Of a stretch of 42,467 nt of DNA, positions 34,831-42,467 are shown piece by piece; position 1 is the first letter of the stretch; each line of letters begins with the position of its first letter. The notes under the pieces are model-generated. The model ran no database searches. It had not been told where the DNA came from and saw only the letters and a program-made list of their open reading frames with translations. Origin of the DNA: Actinomycetaceae bacterium (GTDB taxonomy: Bacteria; Actinomycetota; Actinomycetes; Actinomycetales; Actinomycetaceae); contig JAFYHO010000012.1 of assembly GCA_017539125.1 (NCBI GenBank), forward strand, positions 1 through 42,467, given 5' to 3'. A program made the translations under genes and the position numbers.

Positions 34831-36840
34831 TTATTGCCAGATGTGTACGCGCTCATCGGGAGCGAGGTACAAGCCATCACCCTCACGCACATCAAAAGCC
34901 TTAGCGAAAGCGTCAATATTACGCACGACGCCATTGCAGCGGAACTCAGTGGGTGAATGTGGATCAATAGCGAGCAGATGCCGCATAAACTCGTCACGCC
35001 GCTTCTCTCGCCAAATATGTGCGAAAGAGAAAAATAGGCGCTGAGCAGCACTAAGACCATCAATAGATGGGGCACTCTCCAAGCTTAAACCTTCACGTTG
35101 TAGGGCAATTGTGTATGCTTCCACAGCAATCGCCAGTCCGCCCAAATCACCGATATTCTCGCCAATCGTCAGCGCACCCTGCACATGGTGAGGGCTATCG
35201 GCGGGGAACTGGGCAGGCACATAGGCATCGTACTGGGCGATGAGTGCCTTGGTGCGCTCGCGGAACGACTCCAAATCTTCGTCCGTCCACCAGTCACGCA
35301 AAGCGCCAGTCGCGTCATATTTTGCGCCTTGATCGTCAAAACCGTGCCCAATCTCGTGGCCGATAACCGCGCCAATGCCGCCGTAGTTCAGGGCGGCGTC
35401 GCGCTCGGGATCAAAGAATGGGGATTGGAGAATCGCAGCGGGGAAAACAATCTCATTCCACACAGGGTTGTAATAGGCGTTGACAGTTTGTGGGGGCATA
35501 TGCCATTCGGTGCGGTCAACCTCAGTGCCGAGCTTGGCAAGCGCACGATTGAACTCAAACTCCTGAACAGCGCGAATATTGGCAACCAAATCCTCGCATG
35601 TCTCCAAGGAACTGTAATCAATCCACACATCCGGATAGCCAATCTTGGTCTTGAAAGAATCGAGTTTTTCAAGGGCGCGCTTCTTTGTCTCGTCGCCCAT
35701 CCAGTCGAGAGTGGAAATCGACTGGCGGTAGGCAAGGAGCAAATCCTCCACAAGCTCCAACATGGCCTGCTTGTGGTGGGGTGGGAAATGGCGCTCCACG
35801 TAGAGCTTACCGACTGCCTGGCCAATCGAAGAATTAATAAGAGAAATACCGCGCTTCCACCGTTCACGCTGGGTCGGTGTGCCGGAGAGAATCTTGCCGT
35901 AGAAATTGAAAGAGAGAGCATCGAGCTCTTCGCCGAGATAGGCAGAGCGTGCGCGCAGCAGCCGCCAATAGTGATAGATTTTCAAATCTTCAAGCGGGGC
36001 CTGCTCCCACAAGGCAGCGCACTGTTTCAAAGTGTCTGGTTGAAAAACGAGCACATTCTCGGGCTGCCCCTCGGGGAAGCCAGCCGCCCGCAGTGCAGTC
36101 TCCCATTCAAAACCGGGAGCCAGAGCCGTAAAATCGGCGAAAGACATGGGGTTATTCGTGTTATCAGTATTGCGTGAATCCGTCACCGACATGTGCGTCT
36201 GGGCGATTTTTGTTTCGTAATCGACCACAACGCGCGCCCACCTTTGGGCTTCGTCCTCGTCAAGTGTGTAGGCGTGAGCCAGAATCGAGGGGAGGAATTG
36301 AGCGTAAGCATTGAGGGTATCGGCGTGCTTTTCCTCGCGATAGTAGGCTTCATCGGGCAGGCCCAAGCCGGATTGGACGAGGAAGGTGGTGTAGTGGTTC
36401 GGGTCGTTCAAATCAGAATCGACGTCTAGGTCAAAGAATGTTCCGACACCCCAACGCATGAGTGTACCAATCGCAATGGCGAGTTCGCGCTTTGTTTGTG
36501 CGCCGTCAAGCAGGTCGATTTCACAGTACAGACTGGACAGCCCTCGCCGATTCATCGACTCGGTGTCCATCCACGAGGAGTATAGGTCGCGCACGATTTT
36601 CGCTTCGCCGCTCAGGGCATCTTTGCTGAGTGGCGGCAGCTCGGAGAGCTCGCGCACAATAGTGTGGACGTCGTCGTCAGCTTGCAGGCGTAGTTTGACG
36701 AAAGAGCCGTAGCTGGGTAGGTCGTCAGGGATGACAGTCTCATCCAGCCATTTTCCGTTGATGGCGCGAAAAAGGTCGTCTTGGGGGCGGACGTTCGGGT
36801 CGGCAAATTGCATAATTGCGTCGAGGTGCTTATCACTCAT
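34831..36840 (-). CDS. M13 family metallopeptidase (neprilysin/PepO-like)
   Basis: This 669-residue zinc endopeptidase starts DPNVRPQDDLFRAINGKWLDE (the typical M13 start), and carries NAYYNPVWNEIVFPAAIL, the zinc motif HEIGHGFDDQGAKYD (about residue 495), GENIGDLGGLAIAV and the C-terminal VHIW end. There is no signal peptide, so it acts in the cytoplasm like PepO and cleaves oligopeptides. It lies about 100 bp upstream of pepN on the same strand; together they could degrade peptides stepwise. No terminator is seen between them. Confidence 0.95.
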   Translation of the reverse strand: MSDKHLDAIMQFADPNVRPQDDLFRAINGKWLDETVIPDDLPSYGSFVKLRLQADDDVHTIVRELSELPPLSKDALSGEAKIVRDLYSSWMDTESMNRRGLSSLYCEIDLLDGAQTKRELAIAIGTLMRWGVGTFFDLDVDSDLNDPNHYTTFLVQSGLGLPDEAYYREEKHADTLNAYAQFLPSILAHAYTLDEDEAQRWARVVVDYETKIAQTHMSVTDSRNTDNTNNPMSFADFTALAPGFEWETALRAAGFPEGQPENVLVFQPDTLKQCAALWEQAPLEDLKIYHYWRLLRARSAYLGEELDALSFNFYGKILSGTPTQRERWKRGISLINSSIGQAVGKLYVERHFPPHHKQAMLELVEDLLLAYRQSISTLDWMGDETKKRALEKLDSFKTKIGYPDVWIDYSSLETCEDLVANIRAVQEFEFNRALAKLGTEVDRTEWHMPPQTVNAYYNPVWNEIVFPAAILQSPFFDPERDAALNYGGIGAVIGHEIGHGFDDQGAKYDATGALRDWWTDEDLESFRERTKALIAQYDAYVPAQFPADSPHHVQGALTIGENIGDLGGLAIAVEAYTIALQREGLSLESAPSIDGLSAAQRLFFSFAHIWREKRRDEFMRHLLAIDPHSPTEFRCNGVVRNIDAFAKAFDVREGDGLYLAPDERVHIWQ

Positions 36841-36906
36841 GCTGACCAGTATATCGGAGCTATGAGGAGATACTGAACTTTTCTCGCCTTAGAGCTGATG
36901 AGGCGG

Positions 36907-36912
36907 TAGCAT
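36907..36912 (+). promoter_or_regulatory. -10 box of a leaderless promoter (rpiB)
   Basis: TAGCAT, then 6 nt (GGGGGT), then ATG 36919. The G-run is too close to the ATG to be a normal SD. Confidence 0.5.
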
Positions 36913-36918
36913 GGGGGT

Positions 36919-37368
36919 ATGCGTATTCACATTGGAACTGACCACGCGGGCTTCGACCTGAAAGAGTATCTGGTGGGCGAGCTGTCTGAGCGCGGCTACG
37001 AGGTTGTCGACCACGGCGCCTACGAGTACGATTCGGCGGATGACTATCCGGAGTTTTGTATCTCTGCCGCTGAGGGCGTTATGGATGATGACGATGATGA
37101 GGCCTTGGGTATCGTCATCGGTGGCTCGGGTAATGGCGAGCAGATTGCGGCAAATAAGGTCGAGGGCATTCGCGCTATTCTCGCGTGGAATAACGAGACT
37201 GCTGCCCTTGGGCGCGAGCACAATGATGCCAATGTGATTTCGGTGGGGGCGCGCCAGCACACTGAGGAGGAAGTCCTCGACATGGTGTTGACGTTCTTAG
37301 AGACGCCTTTCTCTGACTCCGAGCGTCATGTCCGCCGTATCGACATGATCTCCGACTACGAAAGCTAA
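36919..37368 (+). CDS. rpiB: Ribose-5-phosphate isomerase B
   Basis: It interconverts ribose-5-phosphate and ribulose-5-phosphate in the pentose phosphate pathway. The 149-residue protein starts MRIHIGTDHAGFDLKEYL and shows DYPEF, the anion-hole GSGNGEQIAANKVEGIRAIL and NDANVISVGARQHTEE. In place of the catalytic Cys of E. coli RpiB (in the GICGTGIG-type loop) it has GGSGNG; actinobacterial enzymes use Glu in this loop, consistent with GEQ here. Its stop overlaps the 3' end of the convergent RelE toxin gene by 4 nt. Confidence 0.95.
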   Translation: MRIHIGTDHAGFDLKEYLVGELSERGYEVVDHGAYEYDSADDYPEFCISAAEGVMDDDDDEALGIVIGGSGNGEQIAANKVEGIRAILAWNNETAALGREHNDANVISVGARQHTEEEVLDMVLTFLETPFSDSERHVRRIDMISDYES

Positions 37369-37703
37369 TTGTCGTAGTCGGTCGGTGTAGCGCCTAACTG
37401 TTTGTCTATGTCTCTTCTTTTGTAGAAAATCCTGATTACCGTGACGGTTTTACTCTCGGCATTTGGTATGTAAAAAATGTAGTAATTGTTGGCAGAGCAT
37501 AGGCGAAGATTGCGGCTTTTCCACGGTTCTTTTTCGTAGATTTTGTGACGTTCAGGAAAAGTCTCCAAGCTCATTATTGCTTCTTCAATGCGCCCGATTT
37601 GTCTTGTCGCGCTTACAGGGGAGGACAACTCGAGTGCGATGTAGCTAAAAATATTATGTAAATCTTGGCGAGCTGATTCTGCTATCTCTACTGTGTATTT
37701 CAT
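37365..37703 (-). CDS. RelE/ParE family toxin
   Basis: This 112-residue protein starts YTVEIAESARQDLHNIFSYIA and contains the family pattern RIGRIEEAIMSLETFPERHKIY, LRLCSANNYYIFYIP and VTVIRIFYKRRDID. RelE-type toxins cut mRNA in the ribosome; ParE-type ones poison gyrase. The conserved RIFYKRRD end fits RelE/ParE generally and does not decide between them. It is encoded 3 nt downstream of its antitoxin, a standard type II pair. AT-rich codon use differs from the neighbours and suggests transfer. Confidence 0.9.
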   Translation of the reverse strand: MKYTVEIAESARQDLHNIFSYIALELSSPVSATRQIGRIEEAIMSLETFPERHKIYEKEPWKSRNLRLCSANNYYIFYIPNAESKTVTVIRIFYKRRDIDKQLGATPTDYDN

Positions 37704-37706
37704 GGT

Positions 37707-38006
37707 TTAGTTCTTGGGAAATTCGGAAAAAACTGTGCTGGCGGGTAGGACGTTGCCGTCTTGCATATCTCGGTAGCCTTTTTCTAATTCGGCTGATAAT
37801 TCGCTGTCGCTGAGAGCAGAGATGTCGGTCGGGGGTGCAATCGGCAAGGAGACGTCAAAGGGTATTCCCCTGTGCAAAATGATTTGCTTGTAGAACATCG
37901 TGATGGCGTTTGACGCAGGTATCCCTAGGGCATAGAGGATATCTTCGGCTTGTTTTTTGACGTCTGGCTCTATGCGGGCATACAAGGTTGCGCTTTTTTG
38001 TCCCAT
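37707..38006 (-). CDS. RelB/DinJ family antitoxin
   Basis: This 99-residue protein has a ribbon-helix-helix N-terminus (ATLYARIEPDVKKQAEDILYALGIPASNAITMFYKQI), the DinJ signature HRGIPFDVSLP, and an acidic, extended C-terminal part that would wrap the toxin. It should bind its own promoter. ATG 38006 has AAGGAG 7 nt upstream. First gene of the two-gene operon. Confidence 0.92.
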   Translation of the reverse strand: MGQKSATLYARIEPDVKKQAEDILYALGIPASNAITMFYKQIILHRGIPFDVSLPIAPPTDISALSDSELSAELEKGYRDMQDGNVLPASTVFSEFPKN

Positions 38007-38034
38007 AGCAATCTCCTTAGTAGACAGTACAACT

Positions 38035-38062
38035 ATTATAGCGCTTGTCCGTGCAAGAGCAA
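38035..38062 (-). promoter_or_regulatory. Promoter of the RelB/RelE operon
   Basis: On the minus strand TTGCTC (38057-38062), 16 bp, TATAAT (38035-38040): a near-consensus sigma-70-type promoter, unlike the TAnnnT boxes of the host genes. Imperfectly symmetric DNA (AGTTGTACTGTCTACT) between it and the SD could be the RelB operator. Confidence 0.65.
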
Positions 38063-38088
38063 TACATGTGGTGGTAAGAGTGAAATGA

Positions 38089-38712
38089 CTAGATGTAGAT
38101 GGCGGGGTCGATGGGGAAGCGGTAGTCCTCGCGGCGGGCGACCTTAGCGGGAATACCGATAGCGGTCGAATCCTCAGGGACGTCCTTTACGACGACGGCA
38201 TTCGCGCCGATACGCGCATTATCGCCCAGTGTCACAGCACCCAAGACTTTTGCGCCGGCACCCACAACAACACCGTCACCGAGAGTAGGGTGGCGCTTCT
38301 CGGCAGCCAACGACGAACCGCCCAATGTCACCCCGTGATACAACATGCAATCGTCACCGATTTCCGTCGTCTCACCAATCACCACGCCCATACCGTGGTC
38401 GATAAAAAACCTGCGGCCAATCTGAGCGCCGGGATGAATCTCGACGCCCGTCAGCGTTCGCACCCCTTGAGAGAGCAGGCGAGCTGGAGTTTTCAAAACA
38501 GGAGAAGCCTCCCACATCGCATGGGCAACGCGATAGCCCCACACGGCATGCACACCAGCATAAGTAAGCAGAACCTCAACATTGCTGCGGGCGGCAGGGT
38601 CATGCTCGCGGGCAGCCTTAATATCCTCACGCATAGCGTCTTTCGCGCGAGAAAAAGTGCTGCGAGCCGAGGAAAATGCCCCGCTCAGCGTGTTAGTGAC
38701 TGCTTCAAACAT
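38089..38712 (-). CDS. cysE: Serine O-acetyltransferase
   Basis: It makes O-acetylserine, the acceptor of sulfide in cysteine synthesis. The 207-residue protein has the N-terminal helical domain ([25 protein letters not shown]) and the left-handed beta-helix of hexapeptide repeats with [39 protein letters not shown] and [31 protein letters not shown] 38712 follows GAGGAG by 5 nt. cysK is not adjacent. Upstream is a small inverted repeat, AGTGTGCTA-ac-TAGCACTT (about 38780-38798), and two GTGCTATTGA repeats (about 38822-38844), purpose unknown. Confidence 0.95.
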   Translation of the reverse strand: MFEAVTNTLSGAFSSARSTFSRAKDAMREDIKAAREHDPAARSNVEVLLTYAGVHAVWGYRVAHAMWEASPVLKTPARLLSQGVRTLTGVEIHPGAQIGRRFFIDHGMGVVIGETTEIGDDCMLYHGVTLGGSSLAAEKRHPTLGDGVVVGAGAKVLGAVTLGDNARIGANAVVVKDVPEDSTAIGIPAKVARREDYRFPIDPAIYI

Positions 38713-38838
38713 ATACTCTCCTCTATTTCCTTAACTGACCTTATTACGCACACGGCTGCCATGTAAGCCAAGAAGAGTAAGTGTGCTAACTAGCACTTAT
38801 TGGGTCGGGATTATTGAGCAAGTGCTATTGATTCGGTG

Positions 38839-39510
38839 CTATTGAGCCAGCGGCACAGCGCGCCCGTCACGAATCTGGGCGCACACCACCTCGCGGTTCA
38901 CCTCGCCGCCGCGTACTACCTCAACACTTCCTTGGGACAGGCGAGCCACCAGAGCCTCAACCCCCTCGACATCAAGCGAGGCAACCGAGACGCGGACACC
39001 GTCACCGTCATAATCCATCTCGGGCTCGTGGCCGCGTCCGCTCAACTCTGCGATATAACGCCCAGCTTCCGCGTGAGAAACAGTAAAAAGCGAGACGGGA
39101 AGTACCGTCCGCTGCGCCAAGCGTGCTCCCTCAAGCGCCTCGCGTACCGCCTGCGAATAGGCGCGCACGAGCCCGCCGGTGCCCAGCAAAGTGCCGCCGA
39201 AATAGCGCGTCACCACGGCGACTGCACCCACCAGTGGCACGCTACTGAGCACATCGAGCATTGGGCGGCCAGCCGTTCCCGAGGGCTCGCCGTCGTCAGA
39301 AGACCGCGAAATCGGCAACGCCCCCTCGCTCGGCACGATGAATGCCGTGCAATGGTGGCGTGCGTCAGGCATAGCGGAGCGCACCTCGGCAATTACGGCG
39401 CGCGCCTGCTCGTCAGTATCGACGCGGTCAATGCGGGCGATAAAACGCGAGCGCTTGATAGTAATCTCCGCGCTCAGCGAGGTCGATTCGGGCAACATAT
39501 ACTCGCTCAC
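38839..39510 (-). CDS. YigZ/IMPACT (UPF0029) family protein
   Basis: This 223-residue protein has the family motifs IKRSRFIARI, DARHHCTAFIVP, RSSDDGEPSGTAGRPMLDVL and VVTRYFGGTLLGTGGLVRAYSQAV, followed by a C-terminal DUF1949-like ferredoxin-fold domain. Its eukaryotic relative IMPACT regulates Gcn2; the bacterial role is poorly known and may involve RNA or ribosomes. The start is GTG 39510, leaderless behind TAGATT. Confidence 0.93.
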   Translation of the reverse strand: MSEYMLPESTSLSAEITIKRSRFIARIDRVDTDEQARAVIAEVRSAMPDARHHCTAFIVPSEGALPISRSSDDGEPSGTAGRPMLDVLSSVPLVGAVAVVTRYFGGTLLGTGGLVRAYSQAVREALEGARLAQRTVLPVSLFTVSHAEAGRYIAELSGRGHEPEMDYDGDGVRVSVASLDVEGVEALVARLSQGSVEVVRGGEVNREVVCAQIRDGRAVPLAQ

Positions 39511-39516
39511 CCCACC

Positions 39517-39522
39517 AATCTA
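39517..39522 (-). promoter_or_regulatory. -10 box of a leaderless promoter (yigZ homologue)
   Basis: TAGATT on the minus strand, 6 nt (GGTGGG), then GTG 39510. Confidence 0.5.
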
Positions 39523-39708
39523 GCACTTTCCGCTTGCTGCTTGGAGTGCTGGGCGCTCGCAGAAAGGGTATCTATGTGAGGAAATACTCGCTCAAGTGGC
39601 GCAGATAGCTCTATAAGGCAATAGCGCTTTTTCTGGCTCTGAGGTATGCTGGCTACTTGTGCGCCAGAAGGCGCTAGTAAATGTAAGCGACAAGAGAGGA
39701 GCGGCATC

Positions 39709-39876
39709 ATGGCAGTACCCAAGCGCAAGATGTCCCGCAGCAACACGCGCTCTCGCCGTTCCCAGTGGAAAGCGGAGATGAAAGACCTCCAGACTTTCCG
39801 TATCCAGGGACGCGAAGTCCGTATCCCTCGTAAGCTCCAGAAAGCCTACGAGCAGGGTTTGCTGGACGTGGACTAA
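39709..39876 (+). CDS. rpmF: 50S ribosomal protein L32
   Basis: This 55-residue protein starts [23 protein letters not shown], the universal L32 start, and ends [14 protein letters not shown]. It has no cysteines, so it is the zinc-independent (C-minus) form known in Actinobacteria such as mycobacteria. ATG 39709 follows AGAGGAG by 8 nt. It is not preceded by the DUF177 gene seen in many genomes. A strong terminator follows. Confidence 0.96.
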   Translation: MAVPKRKMSRSNTRSRRSQWKAEMKDLQTFRIQGREVRIPRKLQKAYEQGLLDVD

Positions 39877-39891
39877 AGATACTTGTAAACG

Positions 39892-39926
39892 AAATGGGGA
39901 AGCCGAGTGCTTCCCCATTTTTGTTT
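39892..39926 (+). terminator. Terminator after rpmF
   Basis: AAATGGGGAAGC (39892-39903) pairs perfectly over 12 bp with GCTTCCCCATTT (39909-39920), loop CGAGT, followed by TTGTTT. Confidence 0.92.
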
Positions 39927-39930
39927 CCTC

Positions 39931-40216
39931 CCCGTCATTGCGAGCCCCGTACAACAAGGAACGAAACCCCGAGGAAGCTTGCTTACTCGAGGGTGGAGTG
40001 ACGAAGTTGTCGTAAGTGAGCGAAGCGAACGAACAGGGGCGTGGCAATCAATAGTCCATTATTGCGTGCGTTGCCGCGCTGACAACTGTCCATTATTGAT
40101 TGCTTCGTCGGACTTCGTCCTCCTCGCACAGTGACGAACGGAGGGTCGGAAAGCTTGCTTTCCAGACCGAAGTGAGGAAACTGTGGTAGGCAACGAAGTT
40201 GCCGAACAACGACGGG
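39931..40216. repeat. Double family 1 palindromic element
   Basis: The 347 bp between rpmF and hemL are nearly all repeat. CCCGTCATTGCGAG (39931-39944) opens it; a first internal module follows with ACAAC (39951-39955)/GTTGT (40006-40010) and CGAGGAAGC-tt-GCTTACTCG; then the GGCAATCAATAGTCCATTATTG spacer and TTATTGATTGC; then a second module with CACAGT (40127-40132)/ACTGTG (40180-40185), GGAAAG-cttg-CTTTCC (40148-40163) and GGCAAC-gaa-GTTGCC (40189-40203); it ends CAACGACGGG. No gene is supported. Confidence 0.8.
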
Positions 40217-40223
40217 AGTGAGA

Positions 40224-41576
40224 TTATGCGCGGGCGTCGGCGGCAGCGCGGACGGCGGCGGGGATAGCCTCCAACACGCGATTGACAGCGCGCTCGTCAT
40301 GAGCGGACGAAACAAACCATGCCTCGAACACCGACGGCGGTGTATAAACCCCAGCCTCGAAGAGCGACCAGAACATCGGCGTGTAGCGGAACGTCTCGCA
40401 AGCCTTCGCCTGCTCATAATTGATGACGGGATTCTCGGAGAAGAAGAAAGAGAATAGCGAGCCGGCACGCTGGACCTGCACAGGCAGGCCAACGCGGGCG
40501 AACTCGTCCTCAAAAGCAGTGGAAATCTCGGCAGAAACACGCGAAATATGGCGGTACACATTCTCGTCTGCGCCACGCAAAGTCGCCAGACCTGCCGCAG
40601 TGGAGACGGGATTGCCCGAGAGAGTGCCAGCCTGATAGACAGGACCGAGCGGGGCAAGCAGGTCCATAATCTCGGCGCGTCCGCCAAGCCCAGCCAGCGG
40701 CATGCCGCCACCGACAACCTTGCCGAAACAGAACAAGTCAGGCGTATAAACCTCGCGCTCAGGCACGCCCAGTGCGCCCTCGTCTGTGCTGCCGACAGTG
40801 TCAGCCAAGCCGGTGTGCAGACCCCACCAGCCCGAAGCACTACAGCGGAAACCCGTCAAGACCTCGTCCATAATCATCAAAGCGCCGTGACTGTCGCACA
40901 GCTCGCGGATTGCGGTATAGAAACCTGGCACAGGCGGCACGACACCCATATTTGCCGCTGCGCCCTCGACAATCACGCCTGCAATCTGCTCGCCGCGCTC
41001 AGCGAAACACTCACGCAGAGCCTGCTCGTCGTTATACGGCAGCACGATTGTCTGCCCAGAGATTTCGGCGGGAACACCGGCAGAAGCGGGAAGTCCGCCC
41101 GTGGCAACGCCCGAGCCTGCCTCGGCAAGCAGCCCGTCGCTGTGCCCGTGGTAGCAGCCAGCAAACTTGATAAGCAGAGAACGTCCCGTAGCGCCACGGA
41201 CCAAACGGATAGCCGTCATTGTCGCTTCCGTACCCGTCGAGACGAGACGGATTTTTTCGGCGGCAGGCACGCGGCGGCGGATTTCCTCAGCCAGCAGAGT
41301 TTCTGTCTCGGTCGGCGCGCCAAAAGAGAGCCCGCGCGCGGCAGCTGCGCTTACGGCGTCAAGCACTCGCGGCTCGCAATGCCCCAAAATCAGCGGACCC
41401 CACGAGCAGACCATATCCACGCGACCCGTGCCCTCGGCGTCATAAATCCATGCACCCTCGCCGCGCTCCATGAAAGCAGGCGTGCCGCCCACCGAGCCGA
41501 AAGCGCGCACCGGCGAATCCACGCCGCCGGGAATAACGCCTTGTGCCTGCTCGAACAATTCCTTATTGCTTGCCAT
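40224..41576 (-). CDS. hemL: Glutamate-1-semialdehyde 2,1-aminomutase
   Basis: It converts glutamate-1-semialdehyde to 5-aminolevulinate, a precursor of haem (C5 pathway). The 450-residue PLP enzyme has VIPGGVDSPVRAFGSVGGTP at the start, FAGCYHGHSDGLLAEAGSG, the cofactor Asp in MIMDEVLTGFR, and the PLP lysine in FCFGKVVGGGMPLAGLGG. ATG 41576 follows AAGGAG by 5 nt and is preferred to GTG 41582. No other hem gene lies in the window, although hemB or hemC often neighbours it. Confidence 0.95.
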   Translation of the reverse strand: MASNKELFEQAQGVIPGGVDSPVRAFGSVGGTPAFMERGEGAWIYDAEGTGRVDMVCSWGPLILGHCEPRVLDAVSAAAARGLSFGAPTETETLLAEEIRRRVPAAEKIRLVSTGTEATMTAIRLVRGATGRSLLIKFAGCYHGHSDGLLAEAGSGVATGGLPASAGVPAEISGQTIVLPYNDEQALRECFAERGEQIAGVIVEGAAANMGVVPPVPGFYTAIRELCDSHGALMIMDEVLTGFRCSASGWWGLHTGLADTVGSTDEGALGVPEREVYTPDLFCFGKVVGGGMPLAGLGGRAEIMDLLAPLGPVYQAGTLSGNPVSTAAGLATLRGADENVYRHISRVSAEISTAFEDEFARVGLPVQVQRAGSLFSFFFSENPVINYEQAKACETFRYTPMFWSLFEAGVYTPPSVFEAWFVSSAHDERAVNRVLEAIPAAVRAAADARA

Positions 41577-41638
41577 TTTCACTCCTTTTAGCTGTATTAC
41601 CTACGCACTGCTCCCTATTGTGCCACAGGGCTACCCTT

Positions 41639-41679
41639 CCCGTCATTGTTCGTCTCATTAGGCAACGAACGATGACGGG
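41639..41679. repeat. Short palindrome related to family 1 ends
   Basis: CCCGTCATTGTTCG (41639-41652) pairs with CGAACGATGACGGG (41666-41679) with one G-T wobble and a 13-nt loop. It resembles the element ends joined without an internal module. The stretch 41680-41864 shows nothing recognisable. Confidence 0.6.
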
Positions 41680-41864
41680 TGGGAGGGAAGAGGAGTAAAG
41701 AAAGAGTAAGTTTTCCGCATAGGGGCGGGGTTTCACACGTAAAAATGCTGTGTGGCTTCTTGTGGTATGGAATACTGCGTATTGTAGGACTTTTATCCTA
41801 TCCATCTTCACCTTCGGGAGTGTGTTTCCTTGGTTGAGGTGTATTGAGAGAGAAAGGTTGTCTC

Positions 41865-41966
41865 ATGTCTGTAACGACGGGTCGTTTTTCTGTGAAGTTG
41901 CTGGCTGCGCGATTCCATGGAGCTGGACCGGGTCGATGCGCTGCGGAATACCGACTGCCGATATGA
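41865..41966 (+). pseudogene. Possible 5' end of a native gene, cut at a junction
   Basis: ATG 41865 behind AAAGG begins MSVTTGRFSVKLLAARFHG in host-like codon use, then the frame stops at 41964. From about 41917 the coherent protein lies in another frame (the phosphoesterase). This looks like a native gene start joined to foreign DNA around 41905-41917. The evidence is thin: 17-19 codons and a ribosome site. Confidence 0.3.
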
Positions 41967-42467
41967 CCGCTGGCTGGTAGTCGGACACTGGCCGGTCATG
42001 CTCTATGGAGAGAACATTGTCTGTGCCAATCCGATTATCGATCGAGATCGAAGAATCATCAGCATCGACGGGGGCTGCAGTCTGAAGGACGACGGGCAGC
42101 TCAACTGCCTGATCATTCCGGATATCCGAAGCGAGGACTTCTCTTTTGTCGCTTATGATCCGTTCCCGACAGCGACTGCGCTGGATAATCAGAATGAGAG
42201 TGATCGTTCCTATTACATTCGCTGGGGAGACAACCAGGTGGAAGTGCTCGAACGTGGAAAAGAATTCGCCCGCTGCCGCCATATCCGAACCGGCTACGAG
42301 ATGGACATCCTGACAAAGTACCTTTTTACGGAGGACAGGATTACAGCATGCAATGACACGACAGACTATGTCCTCCCTGTAAGTGCAGGGGATATGCTTC
42401 GCATTGTGGAACGTACCGGCCGGGGTGTTTTTGCAAAAAAGAACGGTGTTTCCGGCTGGTATTTCGG
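41917..42467 (+). CDS. Metallophosphoesterase C-terminal fragment, Firmicutes-like (partial)
   Basis: The frame is open from 41896 to the window end (ATG at 41917). It reads RWLVVGHWPVMLYGENIV, then RIISIDGGCSLKDDGQLNCLII, the last metal-ligand His (GH-P) and the IDGGC-G-LNCL end of PPP-type bacterial Ser/Thr phosphatases, then an SH3-like tail (VLPVSAGDMLRIVERTGRG). The N-terminal half with GDxHG and GDxxDRG is missing. Codon use (many CGA, AGA, GGA, ATC) differs from every other gene here and resembles Clostridia. It is a truncated transferred gene or a chimeric contig end. Confidence 0.7.
   Translation, partial: MELDRVDALRNTDCRYDRWLVVGHWPVMLYGENIVCANPIIDRDRRIISIDGGCSLKDDGQLNCLIIPDIRSEDFSFVAYDPFPTATALDNQNESDRSYYIRWGDNQVEVLERGKEFARCRHIRTGYEMDILTKYLFTEDRITACNDTTDYVLPVSAGDMLRIVERTGRGVFAKKNGVSGWYF

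Overview
The window looks like a chromosomal segment of an Actinobacterium, most likely a moderate-GC member of the Actinomycetaceae. The evidence is a CIRCE-controlled groES, a DUF3027 gene behind a cold-shock gene, a PspA/TPM pair, a zinc-ligand-free short L32, tandem membrane-anchored DsbA-like proteins, an actinobacterial-type EttA start, and at least eight genes whose start codon lies 6-7 nt after a TAnnnT -10 box (leaderless transcripts). The genus cannot be fixed from the sequence alone. Nearly all of the window is ordinary housekeeping DNA; there is no prophage, insertion sequence or CRISPR array.

Layout. 1-660: the end of an unidentified gene, then groES. 846-3692: dnaX-recR. 4025-6333: lysC-asd (aspartate pathway). 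6734-8527: a membrane Ser/Thr kinase, then tRNA-Thr. 8737-10585: two DsbA-like oxidoreductases. 10637-12795: ung, an SDR oxidoreductase and pyrE. 12941-15775: pspA and a TPM-domain protein. 16067-20023: csp, DUF3027, manA and an NCS2 permease. 20069-22651: a TauE/SafE exporter and an L,D-transpeptidase. 22731-25623: fumC, then folA and thyA on the other strand. 25934-26404: ssb. 26405-27170: three tandem small-ORF units. 27322-31449: ettA, a small membrane protein and malQ. 31572-36840: an unknown 153-aa protein, pepN and an M13 peptidase. 36919-38006: rpiB and a RelE/RelB pair. 38089-41576: cysE, yigZ, rpmF and hemL. 41640-42467: an out-of-place metallophosphoesterase fragment.

The most interesting region is the 0.77 kb between ssb and ettA. 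It holds three tandem units, each with a 24-29 residue hydrophobic peptide gene behind a good Shine-Dalgarno (SD) sequence. Just upstream of each SD is an intrinsic terminator that works only on the minus strand, so an antisense RNA could end there after crossing the SD. Just downstream of each stop codon lies a short segment complementary to that unit's own SD, and the SD and its complement change together from unit to unit. Units 2 and 3 encode clearly homologous peptides and share covarying 5' leader stems. This is the arrangement expected of a type I toxin-antitoxin (hok/sok- or fst-like) family. I do not recognise the peptides.

Two families of palindromic intergenic repeats are also present. 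One is large, with CGTCATTGCGAG-type ends and internal covarying hairpins; the other is a ~65 bp hairpin. The last ~550 bp differ from the rest in codon use, encode a Firmicutes-like protein missing its catalytic half, and may reflect an assembly chimera or a transferred fragment.
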